Positions 55,299 to 64,000 of a DNA stretch of 64,000 nucleotides are shown one piece after another. The DNA is taken from contig NZ_CP077094.1 in NCBI RefSeq assembly GCF_014269025.2, forward strand, positions 3,782,001 to 3,846,000. The letters are read 5' to 3'. The stretch comes from Pseudomonas promysalinigenes. GTDB lineage: Bacteria > Pseudomonadota > Gammaproteobacteria > Pseudomonadales > Pseudomonadaceae. A program made the position numbers and the translations under genes. The notes beneath the pieces are model-generated. The model was not told where the DNA came from. It did no database searches and saw only the letters and a list, made by a program, of their open reading frames with translations. The number at the start of each line of letters is the position of its first letter. Position 1 is the first letter of the stretch.

Positions 55299-55384
55299 CC
55301 TGGCCCGCCTGCATCTGCTTGAAAAAGCCTGTACCATTGCCGGTTTGAAAATCGCCAACCAGATCACCCGCTGTAAGGCCCTGA

Positions 55385-57958
55385 ATGTCTGATCTTTCCG
55401 CACACACCCCAATGATGCAGCAGTACTGGAAGCTGAAAAATCAGCACCCGGACCAGCTGATGTTCTACCGCATGGGCGACTTCTACGAAATCTTCTACGA
55501 AGATGCAAAGAAAGCCGCGAAACTGCTGGACATCACCCTGACCGCGCGCGGCCAATCGGCCGGCCAGTCGATCCCCATGTGCGGCATCCCGTTCCACTCG
55601 CTGGAAGGCTACCTGGCCAAGCTGGTCAAGCTTGGCGAGTCGGTGGTGATCTGCGAGCAGATCGGCGACCCAGCCACCAGCAAGGGCCCGGTGGAACGCC
55701 AGGTGGTGCGCATCATCACCCCCGGCACGGTCAGTGACGAGGCCTTGCTCGACGAGCGCCGCGACAACCTGATCGCCGCCCTGCTCGGTGACGAACGCCT
55801 GTTCGGCCTGGCGGTGCTGGACATCACCAGTGGCAACTTCAGCGTGCAGGAGATCAAGGGCTGGGAAAACCTGCTGGCCGAACTCGAACGCCTGAACCCG
55901 GTCGAGTTGCTGATCCCGGACGACTGGCCACGCGACCTGCCCGCCGAAAAGCGCCCCGGGGCCCGTCGTCGCGCGCCGTGGGACTTTGATCGGGATTCGG
56001 CACGCAAGGCCCTGTGCCAGCAATTCGCAACCAAAGACCTGAAAGGTTTTGGCTGTGACAAGCTGACCCTGGCCATTGGCGCTGCCGGCTGTTTGCTGAC
56101 CTACGCCAAGGAAACCCAGCGTACCGCCCTGCCGCACCTGCGCAGCCTGCGCCACGAGCGCCTGGACGATACGGTCATTCTGGACGGTGCCAGCCGCCGC
56201 AACCTGGAGCTGGATGTGAACCTGGCAGGTGGACGGGACAACACCCTGCAGTCGGTGATCGACCGTTGCCAGACAGCCATGGCCAGCCGCCTGCTGACCC
56301 GCTGGCTGAACCGCCCCCTGCGTGACCTCAAGGTGCTGCAGGCACGCCAGGATTCGATCCGTTGCCTGCTCGACGGTTACCGCTTCGAAAAGCTGCAACC
56401 TCAGCTTAAGGAAATCGGCGATATCGAGCGGATCCTCGCTCGTATCGGCCTGCGCAATGCCCGCCCGCGCGACTTGGCGCGCCTGCGCGATGCACTTGGC
56501 GCGCTGCCCGAATTGCAAAATGCCATGAGCGAGCTGGAGGCACCGCACCTGGCGCGTCTGGCCGCGATCACCGGGACCTATCCGGAACTGGCCAGCCTGC
56601 TGGAGCGGGCGATCATCGACAACCCGCCAGCGGTGATTCGCGATGGCGGTGTACTCAAAGCCGGCTACGACAGCGAGCTGGACGAGCTGCTGGCAATCAG
56701 CGAGAACGCCGGCCAGTTCCTGATCGACCTCGAGGCCCGTGAAAAGGCCCGCACCGGCCTTGCCAACCTCAAGGTCGGCTACAACCGCGTGCATGGCTAC
56801 TTCATCGAGCTGCCGACCAAGCAGGCCGAGCAGGCACCTGGCGACTACATCCGCCGCCAGACCCTCAAAGGCGCCGAGCGGTTCATCACACCCGAGCTCA
56901 AGGCCTTCGAGGACAAGGCGCTGTCGGCAAAGAGCCGCGCCCTGGCGCGCGAGAAGATGCTCTATGACGCGCTGCTGGAAACCCTCATCAGTCACCTGGC
57001 GCCGCTGCAGGACAGCGCCGCTGCGCTGGCCGAGATCGACGTGCTGAGCAACCTTGCCGAACGTGCGCTGAACCTCGACCTGAACTGCCCACGCTTCACC
57101 GACGAGCCCTGCCTGCGCATCGAGCAGGGCCGCCACCCGGTGGTCGAGCAGGTGCTGACCACACCGTTCGTGGCCAACGACCTGGGGCTGGACGACAGTA
57201 CGCGCATGCTGATCATCACCGGCCCCAACATGGGCGGTAAGTCCACTTACATGCGCCAGACCGCACTGATCGTACTGATGGCGCACATCGGCAGCTTCGT
57301 GCCAGCAGCCAGCTGCGAGCTGTCGCTGGTCGATCGCATCTTCACCCGCATCGGCTCCAGCGACGACCTGGCCGGAGGGCGCTCAACCTTCATGGTCGAG
57401 ATGAGCGAAACCGCCAACATCCTGCATAACGCCACCGACCGTAGCCTGGTACTGATGGACGAAGTCGGCCGCGGCACCAGCACCTTCGACGGCCTATCGT
57501 TGGCCTGGGCCGCCGCCGAGCGCCTGGCCCAACTGCGAGCTTATACCTTGTTCGCCACCCACTACTTCGAGCTGACCGTGCTGCCGGAGAGTGAACCGCT
57601 GGTGGCCAACGTGCACCTGAACGCTACCGAGCACAACGAGCGTATCGTTTTCCTGCACCATGTGCTGCCTGGCCCGGCCAGCCAGAGCTACGGCCTGGCC
57701 GTGGCGCAGCTGGCTGGGGTGCCTGCGCCAGTGATCCTGCGCGCACGTGAGCACCTGGGCCGGCTGGAAACCACCAGCCTGCCCCATGAAACACCGGTCA
57801 CGAAAAAGGCCAAGGACGAGCCGCACGTTCCGCACCAGAGCGACCTGTTCGCCAGCCTGCCACACCCGGCCATCGAGAAGCTGGGCAAGCTGGACTTGGA
57901 TGACATGACCCCGCGTCAAGCTATCGAAACGCTATATCAACTAAAGAACCTGTTATAA
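55385..57958 (+). CDS. mutS: DNA mismatch repair ATPase MutS
   Basis: 857-aa mismatch-recognition protein. The N-terminal mismatch-binding motif FYRMGDFYE (Phe of F-x-E) is at about residues 29-37. The C-terminal ABC-type ATPase has Walker [14 protein letters not shown] near 620, a D-x-x-ST motif ([14 protein letters not shown]) and Walker [17 protein letters not shown]. It flanks the tailocin and is transcribed away from it. Confidence 0.98.
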   Translation: MSDLSAHTPMMQQYWKLKNQHPDQLMFYRMGDFYEIFYEDAKKAAKLLDITLTARGQSAGQSIPMCGIPFHSLEGYLAKLVKLGESVVICEQIGDPATSKGPVERQVVRIITPGTVSDEALLDERRDNLIAALLGDERLFGLAVLDITSGNFSVQEIKGWENLLAELERLNPVELLIPDDWPRDLPAEKRPGARRRAPWDFDRDSARKALCQQFATKDLKGFGCDKLTLAIGAAGCLLTYAKETQRTALPHLRSLRHERLDDTVILDGASRRNLELDVNLAGGRDNTLQSVIDRCQTAMASRLLTRWLNRPLRDLKVLQARQDSIRCLLDGYRFEKLQPQLKEIGDIERILARIGLRNARPRDLARLRDALGALPELQNAMSELEAPHLARLAAITGTYPELASLLERAIIDNPPAVIRDGGVLKAGYDSELDELLAISENAGQFLIDLEAREKARTGLANLKVGYNRVHGYFIELPTKQAEQAPGDYIRRQTLKGAERFITPELKAFEDKALSAKSRALAREKMLYDALLETLISHLAPLQDSAAALAEIDVLSNLAERALNLDLNCPRFTDEPCLRIEQGRHPVVEQVLTTPFVANDLGLDDSTRMLIITGPNMGGKSTYMRQTALIVLMAHIGSFVPAASCELSLVDRIFTRIGSSDDLAGGRSTFMVEMSETANILHNATDRSLVLMDEVGRGTSTFDGLSLAWAAAERLAQLRAYTLFATHYFELTVLPESEPLVANVHLNATEHNERIVFLHHVLPGPASQSYGLAVAQLAGVPAPVILRAREHLGRLETTSLPHETPVTKKAKDEPHVPHQSDLFASLPHPAIEKLGKLDLDDMTPRQAIETLYQLKNLL

Positions 57959-58098
57959 CGGCGCCCACTACAAGCTGGTAGAATCCGCCGCGGTTTGCTG
58001 GTGCTGCAGGTTATTAGCCTGGCCTGCAGCCATATGCCCGCAAACCGCGCGGCCCCGAGAGGAAGGGCCGCCGCCGTCGCCTGAGGAGAGAACTAGAA

Positions 58099-58422
58099 AT
58101 GACCTTCGTCGTCACCGACAACTGCATCAAATGCAAATACACCGACTGCGTGGAAGTCTGTCCGGTGGACTGCTTCTACGAAGGCCCGAACTTCCTGGTG
58201 ATTCACCCGGACGAGTGCATCGACTGTGCACTGTGCGAGCCTGAGTGCCCGGCCCAGGCGATCTTCTCGGAAGACGAGATCCCCGCTGGCATGGAGAATT
58301 TCATCGAGCTCAATGCCGAACTGGCTGAGGTCTGGCCGAACATCACCGAGCGTAAAGAGGCCTTGCCGGACGCCGAAGAGTGGGATGGCAAGCCTGGCAA
58401 GATCGCCGACCTGGAGCGCTAA
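58099..58422 (+). CDS. fdxA: 7Fe ferredoxin FdxA
   Basis: 107-aa ferredoxin with a [3Fe-4S] plus [4Fe-4S] arrangement. It has the N-terminal [17 protein letters not shown] and a second [12 protein letters not shown]. The C-terminal ~45 aa form the extension seen in Azotobacter-type FdI. AGGAG precedes the ATG. It follows mutS by 140 bases and ends at a terminator; rsmZ converges on it from the other side. Confidence 0.95.
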   Translation: MTFVVTDNCIKCKYTDCVEVCPVDCFYEGPNFLVIHPDECIDCALCEPECPAQAIFSEDEIPAGMENFIELNAELAEVWPNITERKEALPDAEEWDGKPGKIADLER

Positions 58423-58433
58423 ACGCCCAGAGC

Positions 58434-58460
58434 AAAAAAGGCCCGCAAAGGGCCTTTTTT
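58434..58460. terminator. terminator after fdxA
   Basis: AAAAAAGGCCC / GGGCCTTTTTT, an 11-bp stem with a five-base loop, 12 bases after the stop. The symmetry makes it usable in both directions. Confidence 0.92.
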
Positions 58461-58474
58461 CGTTTATTACGGGC

Positions 58475-58608
58475 AAAAAAAAGGGGCGGTTTGACCCGCC
58501 CACATTTTTTCCGTAGTCCCTGCTTGTCCCAAACATCGTCCTGATGAAATCGCTTCTTGCGATGTCCTTGGCTCTCTCCCTGAGAACCTGTGCATGTCCG
58601 TGTGCACA
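58475..58608 (-). ncRNA. rsmZ: regulatory sRNA RsmZ (sequesters RsmA/CsrA-family proteins)
   Basis: About 134 nt on the minus strand between rpoS and fdxA, the established rsmZ location in Pseudomonas. The transcript contains six or more GGA motifs (ACGGACA, AGGGAG, AAGGACA, AGGACGA, GGGACAA, AGGGACT), several in predicted hairpin loops such as ATCGCAAGAAGCGAT and CATCAGGACGATG. It ends with a GGGCGG / CCGCCC terminator followed by T8. Excess RsmZ titrates RsmA/RsmE and so relieves translational repression. The 5' end is predicted from the promoter, not measured. Confidence 0.9.
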
Positions 58609-58614
58609 GTTCGA

Positions 58615-58642
58615 ATACTAGCGAGTTCCCCAAAGCAGGCAA
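58615..58642 (-). promoter_or_regulatory. rsmZ core promoter
   Basis: Minus strand: -35 TTGCCT (58642-58637), 16-base spacer, -10 TAGTAT (58620-58615). It predicts a start near 58608. Confidence 0.7.
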
Positions 58643-58780
58643 CTGCAGCTTCTCTCTGAATATTACTGGGGACACACTTCCACACAGCTAAAAAATCAAT
58701 GAAAATCAAATAGATACGAAAAATCTTTAGCTGAAAACGCCTTTGATTTACTGGCAGTTACACCGATGGCTTACATAAAG

Positions 58781-58798
58781 AGTAAGCAAAAGCTTACA
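58781..58798 (-). promoter_or_regulatory. GacA-dependent upstream activating sequence of rsmZ
   Basis: TGTAAGCTTTTGCTTACT on the minus strand matches the GacA box TGTAAG-N6-CTTACA except for the last base. It lies about 170-190 bases before the predicted rsmZ start, the spacing known for GacA-controlled rsm genes. Confidence 0.85.
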
Positions 58799-58894
58799 CG
58801 CGATGAATCAGTGGTAGCGCCATTCACATGTTTGCACCTCAAAAACCGAGCTAGCCCTCCATGCATGTGTCGCCTGCAGCGCCAGGCAACACAA

Positions 58895-58926
58895 ACAAAA
58901 ACGCCCCGAGGTCATCGAGGCGTTTT
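58895..58926 (-). terminator. terminator of rpoS
   Basis: AAAACGCC-TCGA ... TCGG-GGCGTTTT stem, followed on the minus strand by T5. It starts 20 bases after the rpoS stop. The GacA box lies a further 100 bases on. Confidence 0.85.
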
Positions 58927-58945
58927 CGGGACGGTGATGCCAGGC

Positions 58946-59953
58946 TTACTGGAACAGTGACTCGCTGGACAGGCCGTTTTTCTCAAGTATTTCGCGTAGG
59001 CGCTTGAGCCCTTCCACTTGGATCTGTCGCACGCGCTCACGGGTAAGGCCAATCTCCAAGCCCACATCTTCCAATGTGCTGCTTTCGTGCCCCCGCAGGC
59101 CAAAGCGACGCACCACCACTTCGCGTTGCTTGTCGGTCAACTCACCCAGCCACTGGTCGATACTCTGCGACAGATCGTCGTCCTGCAGCAGGTCGCACGG
59201 GTCGGTCGGGCGATCGTCAGTCAGGGTGTCGAGCAGCGTCTTGTCCGAGTCCGGCCCGAGCGAAACATCCACCGAGGATACCCGCTCGTTGAGGCCAAGC
59301 ATGCGCTTGACCTCTGCAACCGGTTTTTCCAGCAGTGTGGCGATTTCTTCCGGCGACGGTTCGTGGTCGAGCTTTTGCGTCAGCTCCCGCGCGGCACGCA
59401 GGTAGACATTGAGCTCTTTAACCACATGGATAGGCAAGCGGATGGTGCGGGTCTGATTCATGATCGCCCGCTCGATGGTCTGGCGAATCCACCATGTCGC
59501 GTAGGTCGAGAAGCGGAAGCCGCGTTCCGGGTCGAACTTCTCCACTGCCCGAATCAAGCCCAGGTTGCCCTCTTCGATCAAATCGAGCAGAGACAAGCCA
59601 CGGTTGACATAACGCCGGGCGATTTTCACCACCAAGCGCAGGTTGCTTTCGATCATGCGTTTACGGCCGGCGGGGTCACCCTTTTGCGACAAGCGCGCAA
59701 AGTGCACTTCCTCTTCCGGCGAGAGCAGCGGCGAGAAGCCGATCTCGTTGAGATACAGCTGAGTGGCATCGAGCGCTCGGGTGTAGTCGATGTACTTGTG
59801 CTGCTTGAGCGAAGAGCCTGTTTTGGCTCTGGTCCGAACCGAAGGTACAGCAGGTTCGTCTGACACCACATCCGTTTCCAAAACGATGCCCGTCTCCATC
59901 AGGAGGACGTCATCGTCGATGTCAAACTCCGGCACTTCTTTACTCAGAGCCAT
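58946..59953 (-). CDS. rpoS: RNA polymerase sigma factor RpoS
   Basis: 335-aa stationary-phase sigma factor. Region 2 holds [58 protein letters not shown] (about 105-165). Region 4.2 contains [28 protein letters not shown] near the C-terminus. The acidic N-terminus ([16 protein letters not shown]) is typical of Pseudomonas RpoS. It lies downstream of nlpD, whose coding region usually holds an rpoS promoter. Confidence 0.97.
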   Translation of the reverse strand: MALSKEVPEFDIDDDVLLMETGIVLETDVVSDEPAVPSVRTRAKTGSSLKQHKYIDYTRALDATQLYLNEIGFSPLLSPEEEVHFARLSQKGDPAGRKRMIESNLRLVVKIARRYVNRGLSLLDLIEEGNLGLIRAVEKFDPERGFRFSTYATWWIRQTIERAIMNQTRTIRLPIHVVKELNVYLRAARELTQKLDHEPSPEEIATLLEKPVAEVKRMLGLNERVSSVDVSLGPDSDKTLLDTLTDDRPTDPCDLLQDDDLSQSIDQWLGELTDKQREVVVRRFGLRGHESSTLEDVGLEIGLTRERVRQIQVEGLKRLREILEKNGLSSESLFQ

Positions 59954-60061
59954 TGTTATAGTCCTTTGCTGAGTTCGAACTCAGACTCATGCGACGCCTG
60001 TCTCCCTGGCAACGCAGGAGCCCGTCCCCTCTACTTCAGAGGAACAGGCCAGGTACAACGA

Positions 60062-60919
60062 TCAACGACGTGGCAGGAACTGGAGCGGATCGACGGGTTT
60101 GCCCTGACGGCGAATCTCGAAATGCAGCTTCACCCTATCAGTGCCCGTTGACCCCATTTCAGCAATCGACTGCCCCGCCTTGACCTGCTGCCCCTCCCGA
60201 ACCAACAGCCTGCGGTTGTGACCGTAGGCACTGACGTAGGTATCGCTGTGCTTGATGATGATCAGCTCGCCGTAGCCCCTCAAACCACTCCCGGCGTAGA
60301 CCACCGCACCATCAGACGCAGCAAAAACAGGCTGTCCCAAATCACCGGCGATATCAATGCCTTTATTCAAACTACCGTTTGAAGCGAATTTTCCAATCAG
60401 CACGCCATTGGCCGGCCATGCCCATTTACCCACCGCGCGCTCTGCGGCGGGCACCGTGGCAACCACCGGCGTAGGCGCAACAGGCGTTGTTGGCGTCGAC
60501 TTTCCGCCGCTTTGGGGAGGGTTGATAGGCCCGCCGGCAGGGCGACGAATGACCGTAGTCTTGCTGGAGGATGAGGGGTTGGAAACCACCGTGGTGCTAC
60601 TGGAGGACCCACTGCTGAAACGGATCGCCTGGCCGGGACGAATGGTATACGGGGCGCCGATGCCGTTGCGTGCAGCGAGCTCCTTGTAGTCCCACCCATA
60701 ACGAAATGCGATGGAGAACAACGTGTCGCCAGGCTTGACGATGTATTGCCCCGTCGTCACAGCGGGCCGCTTGGCCGCAGCTGCGTTGCGGTCGACCACG
60801 CGGGCACCGCTGGAGCCTGTGCTGGAGCAACCCGTGAGCAGGGCGCCCACGGCCAGTGCAATCGCCAGAAGCTTGAAAACCGACCCATCCTTGCGCTGCC
60901 CGATGCCTGTGTGCCCCAC
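60062..60919 (-). CDS. nlpD: NlpD-type lipoprotein with LysM and degenerate M23 domain
   Basis: 285-aa outer-membrane lipoprotein. The lipobox LLTGC gives an acylated Cys near residue 30. A LysM domain follows (YIVKPGDTLFSIAFRYGWDYKEL, about 60-105), then a Pro/Ser linker and a C-terminal LytM/M23 domain. The metal-binding residues are replaced (NKGIDIAG for HKGID, KLHFEI for HLHFEI), so it is probably an amidase activator, as NlpD is for AmiC. GTG 60919 has AGGGGAG six bases upstream and is preferred to longer starts. Confidence 0.92.
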   Translation of the reverse strand: MGHTGIGQRKDGSVFKLLAIALAVGALLTGCSSTGSSGARVVDRNAAAAKRPAVTTGQYIVKPGDTLFSIAFRYGWDYKELAARNGIGAPYTIRPGQAIRFSSGSSSSTTVVSNPSSSSKTTVIRRPAGGPINPPQSGGKSTPTTPVAPTPVVATVPAAERAVGKWAWPANGVLIGKFASNGSLNKGIDIAGDLGQPVFAASDGAVVYAGSGLRGYGELIIIKHSDTYVSAYGHNRRLLVREGQQVKAGQSIAEMGSTGTDRVKLHFEIRRQGKPVDPLQFLPRR

Positions 60920-61087
60920 CCGCGCTCCCCTCATGGTGCCAAAAACCGATAAACCGATAAGACGATGTGAAATGCAATATTGTTGCAATTATAACCGAGC
61001 CAAGCCGCAATGGCAGGGCTTAGGCCCCGCCTGATAGACAGGCCCGCAGCGCAGGAATTCGTTGCGGGTGCAAATATTCGTGCCGGA

Positions 61088-62504
<1,417 letters not shown>

Positions 62505-62517
<13 letters not shown>

Positions 62518-63563
62518 GGGCTGTCCGTCTGCCCTGCCGGCACCAGATCAACAAGCTCGCGCACCACCACGGTGGCGAAGCATCCGGCCGGAAGGACGAA
62601 TTCCAGTTGCAGGATATCAGGCTCGGGATAATGCCACGTCAGGCCGCCAATAGGGAGCCGCAGTATTCGCCGTTCGTGATCCATGCCCGCATCGGCGAGC
62701 CATTGGCACAGCGCCGCGTGACGCTCGCCTATCGCTGTCTCCAGCGCGCAAGTCGCCTCAGCCGCAGGCGACGGCCCCTGCCCCCACAAGGGGCCGGTGG
62801 GGTGCAGATCAAGAATGCTCAAACGAGGATCGCAACATTCCTGCTCGCCTGCTTGGAAAAAGCTACGGCTATCGGTAAACGCCAGCAGGTCTCCAACTTG
62901 TGCGCGCTGCCAGCTGCCATCGGCTACACGTGCCGCCAGTACCTGGTTGAACACATAGCTGCGCGCTGCCGACAGCAGGCGCGAGCGCACGTTGCGTTGC
63001 TCCGGCAAAGCCCGGCGGGCGGCCCAGCCCTGAGCATCGTGGACATTGCCACCGCCATGGCCGAATCGCTGGGTACCAAAGTAGTTGGGCACCCCTTGTC
63101 GCTTGAGTTGTTCCAACCGAGCATCGAGGGCCTGACGATCAGCCGCCAGCGCGGTCAGGCGCAGGGTGAAGCCATTGGCCGAATGGGCACCTCGCTGCAG
63201 TTTGCGCTGGTGGCGCACCTGCTTGAGGATGCGCAGGGTATCGTCTTGAGCCCGTGCCAGATCCGGGTCGGCCTTGCCCGGCAGGTGCAGGCTGAACCAC
63301 TGCCGGGTCAAGGCCTGGCGGTCCTTGAGCCCGGCATAGCTGATAGAGCGCACTGGCACACCGGCAGCGCGGGCCAGCCGGCGGGCAGCCTCTTCGGTAT
63401 TGAGATCACGCTTCTCGACCCACAACCACAGGTGCTCGCCCTGACCTGACAGCGGGATGTCCAGTACCTCGTCGACCTGGAAGTCTTCAGCCACGGCCTT
63501 GAGCACGGCGCTGCCCAACGATTGGCCCGTGGCCCGCGGGCCCAGCAAGTCCAGTTCGGTCAT
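62505..63563 (-). CDS. truD: tRNA pseudouridine(13) synthase TruD
   Basis: 352-aa enzyme forming pseudouridine 13 in tRNA-Glu. The catalytic Asp lies in [15 protein letters not shown] near residue 80. Other family blocks are [15 protein letters not shown] (about 155-169) and GPLWGQG. It overlaps ispF upstream by four bases and surE downstream by 13 bases, part of the ispF-truD-surE-pcm-nlpD-rpoS order. Confidence 0.95.
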
Positions 63564-64000
63564 GCTGGCAGCAACAGGGCGACCGCATGCACGGCAATAC
63601 CCTCCTCACGCCCGGTGAAGCCAAGCTTCTCGGTGGTGGTGGCCTTGACATTGACCTGGTCGAGTTCAACCTGCAGGTCTTGGGCGATCAGCTGACGCAT
63701 GGTTTCGATGTGCGGGGCCATTTTCGGAGCCTGAGCAACGATGGTGGCGTCGACATTACCGACCTGCCAGCCCTTGGCGTTGACGATCGCGACCACGTGA
63801 CGCAGCAGCACACGGCTGTCGGCGCCTTTGAATTGCGGGTCGGTATCGGGGAAATGCTTGCCGATGTCGCCCAGCGCCGCGGCACCGAGCAAAGCGTCGC
63901 TCAGTGCGTGCAGCAGCACGTCACCGTCGGAATGGGCCAGGAGGCCGTATTTGTGAGGGATACGCACCCCACCCAGGGTAATGAAATCACCGTCGCAGAA
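63560..64000 (-). CDS. ispF: 2-C-methyl-D-erythritol 2,4-cyclodiphosphate synthase IspF, 5' end beyond the window
   Basis: MEP-pathway enzyme of isoprenoid synthesis. The visible 146 codons begin [28 protein letters not shown], which contains a zinc-ligand His (AHSDGDV). GKHFPDTDP and [25 protein letters not shown] follow. The first few residues, with the other ligands (DVH), lie past base 64000; the internal start at 63967 is not the real one. It overlaps truD by four bases. Confidence 0.93.
   Translation of the reverse strand, partial: FCDGDFITLGGVRIPHKYGLLAHSDGDVLLHALSDALLGAAALGDIGKHFPDTDPQFKGADSRVLLRHVVAIVNAKGWQVGNVDATIVAQAPKMAPHIETMRQLIAQDLQVELDQVNVKATTTEKLGFTGREEGIAVHAVALLLPA

Noticed and set aside
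55364..57286. 640-codon open frame opposite mutS
   Set aside because: It is antisense to MutS in high-GC DNA, with no domain and no ribosome site.

Overview
The window is a stretch of chromosome from a Pseudomonas of the P. putida group. The evidence is the gene order (aspS-yebC-ruvCAB-ybgC-tolQRAB-pal-cpoB-queEC, then ispF-truD-surE-pcm-nlpD-rpoS-rsmZ-fdxA-mutS and cinA-recA-recX), an fprA/finR divergent pair, Pseudomonas-type OprL/Pal, high GC, and P. putida-like REP sequences. No plasmid, integrase or transposase gene was found. Organism and gene names come from recognising the proteins by eye, not from a database search.

Layout. (1) 1-12.4 kb, minus strand: a long housekeeping cluster for aspartyl-tRNA charging, Holliday-junction processing (RuvABC), envelope maintenance (Tol-Pal, CpoB) and queuosine precursor synthesis (QueE, QueC). 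(2) 12.6-24.5 kb, mostly plus strand: a membrane-anchored cold-shock-domain protein, SlyX and a HIT protein, an OprD-family porin with a long leader, proS, a lipoprotein, dinB with an SOS box, two identical initiator tRNAs, and an mprF-like aminoacyl-phosphatidylglycerol synthase coupled to a VirJ-domain hydrolase. (3) 24.5-36.8 kb: kup, rimO, small enzymes (GNAT, pseudouridine-synthase-like, TrmO), fprA/finR, dgkA, erdR, a DTW-domain tRNA modifier and a LOG-family protein. (4) 36.8-39.0 kb: recX-recA-cinA with a LexA box. (5) 39.05-55.3 kb: a phage-tail-like bacteriocin (R-type tailocin) between cinA and mutS. (6) 55.4-64.0 kb: mutS, fdxA, the sRNA gene rsmZ with a GacA-type upstream site, rpoS, nlpD, pcm, surE, truD and ispF (its start lies outside the window).

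The tailocin is the main accessory element. It has a P2-like contractile tail order (V-W-J-I-H-tail fibre assembly-FI-FII-E/E'-T-U-X-D), a holin at the promoter end, and an endolysin plus Rz with a nested Rz1 at the distal end. It has no capsid, portal, terminase or integrase gene, so it should make a killing particle and not a virus. A LexA/CI-like repressor with S24 peptidase residues lies between the cluster and mutS. Clusters of ATGCA/TGCAT half-sites cover both its own start and the predicted late promoter. RecA, encoded next door, would trigger its self-cleavage during DNA damage. No PrtN-like activator was seen.

The less usual signals are: a CTT-TGA +1 frameshift candidate in the tail-assembly chaperone that resembles the RF2 slippery stop; intrinsic terminators inside the presumed late operon, including one in the leader and one inside the endolysin coding sequence; A-B-A-B duplicated modules in the tail fibre; a duplicated segment in the tape measure; and a pseudouridine-synthase-like protein whose catalytic Asp position is Glu.
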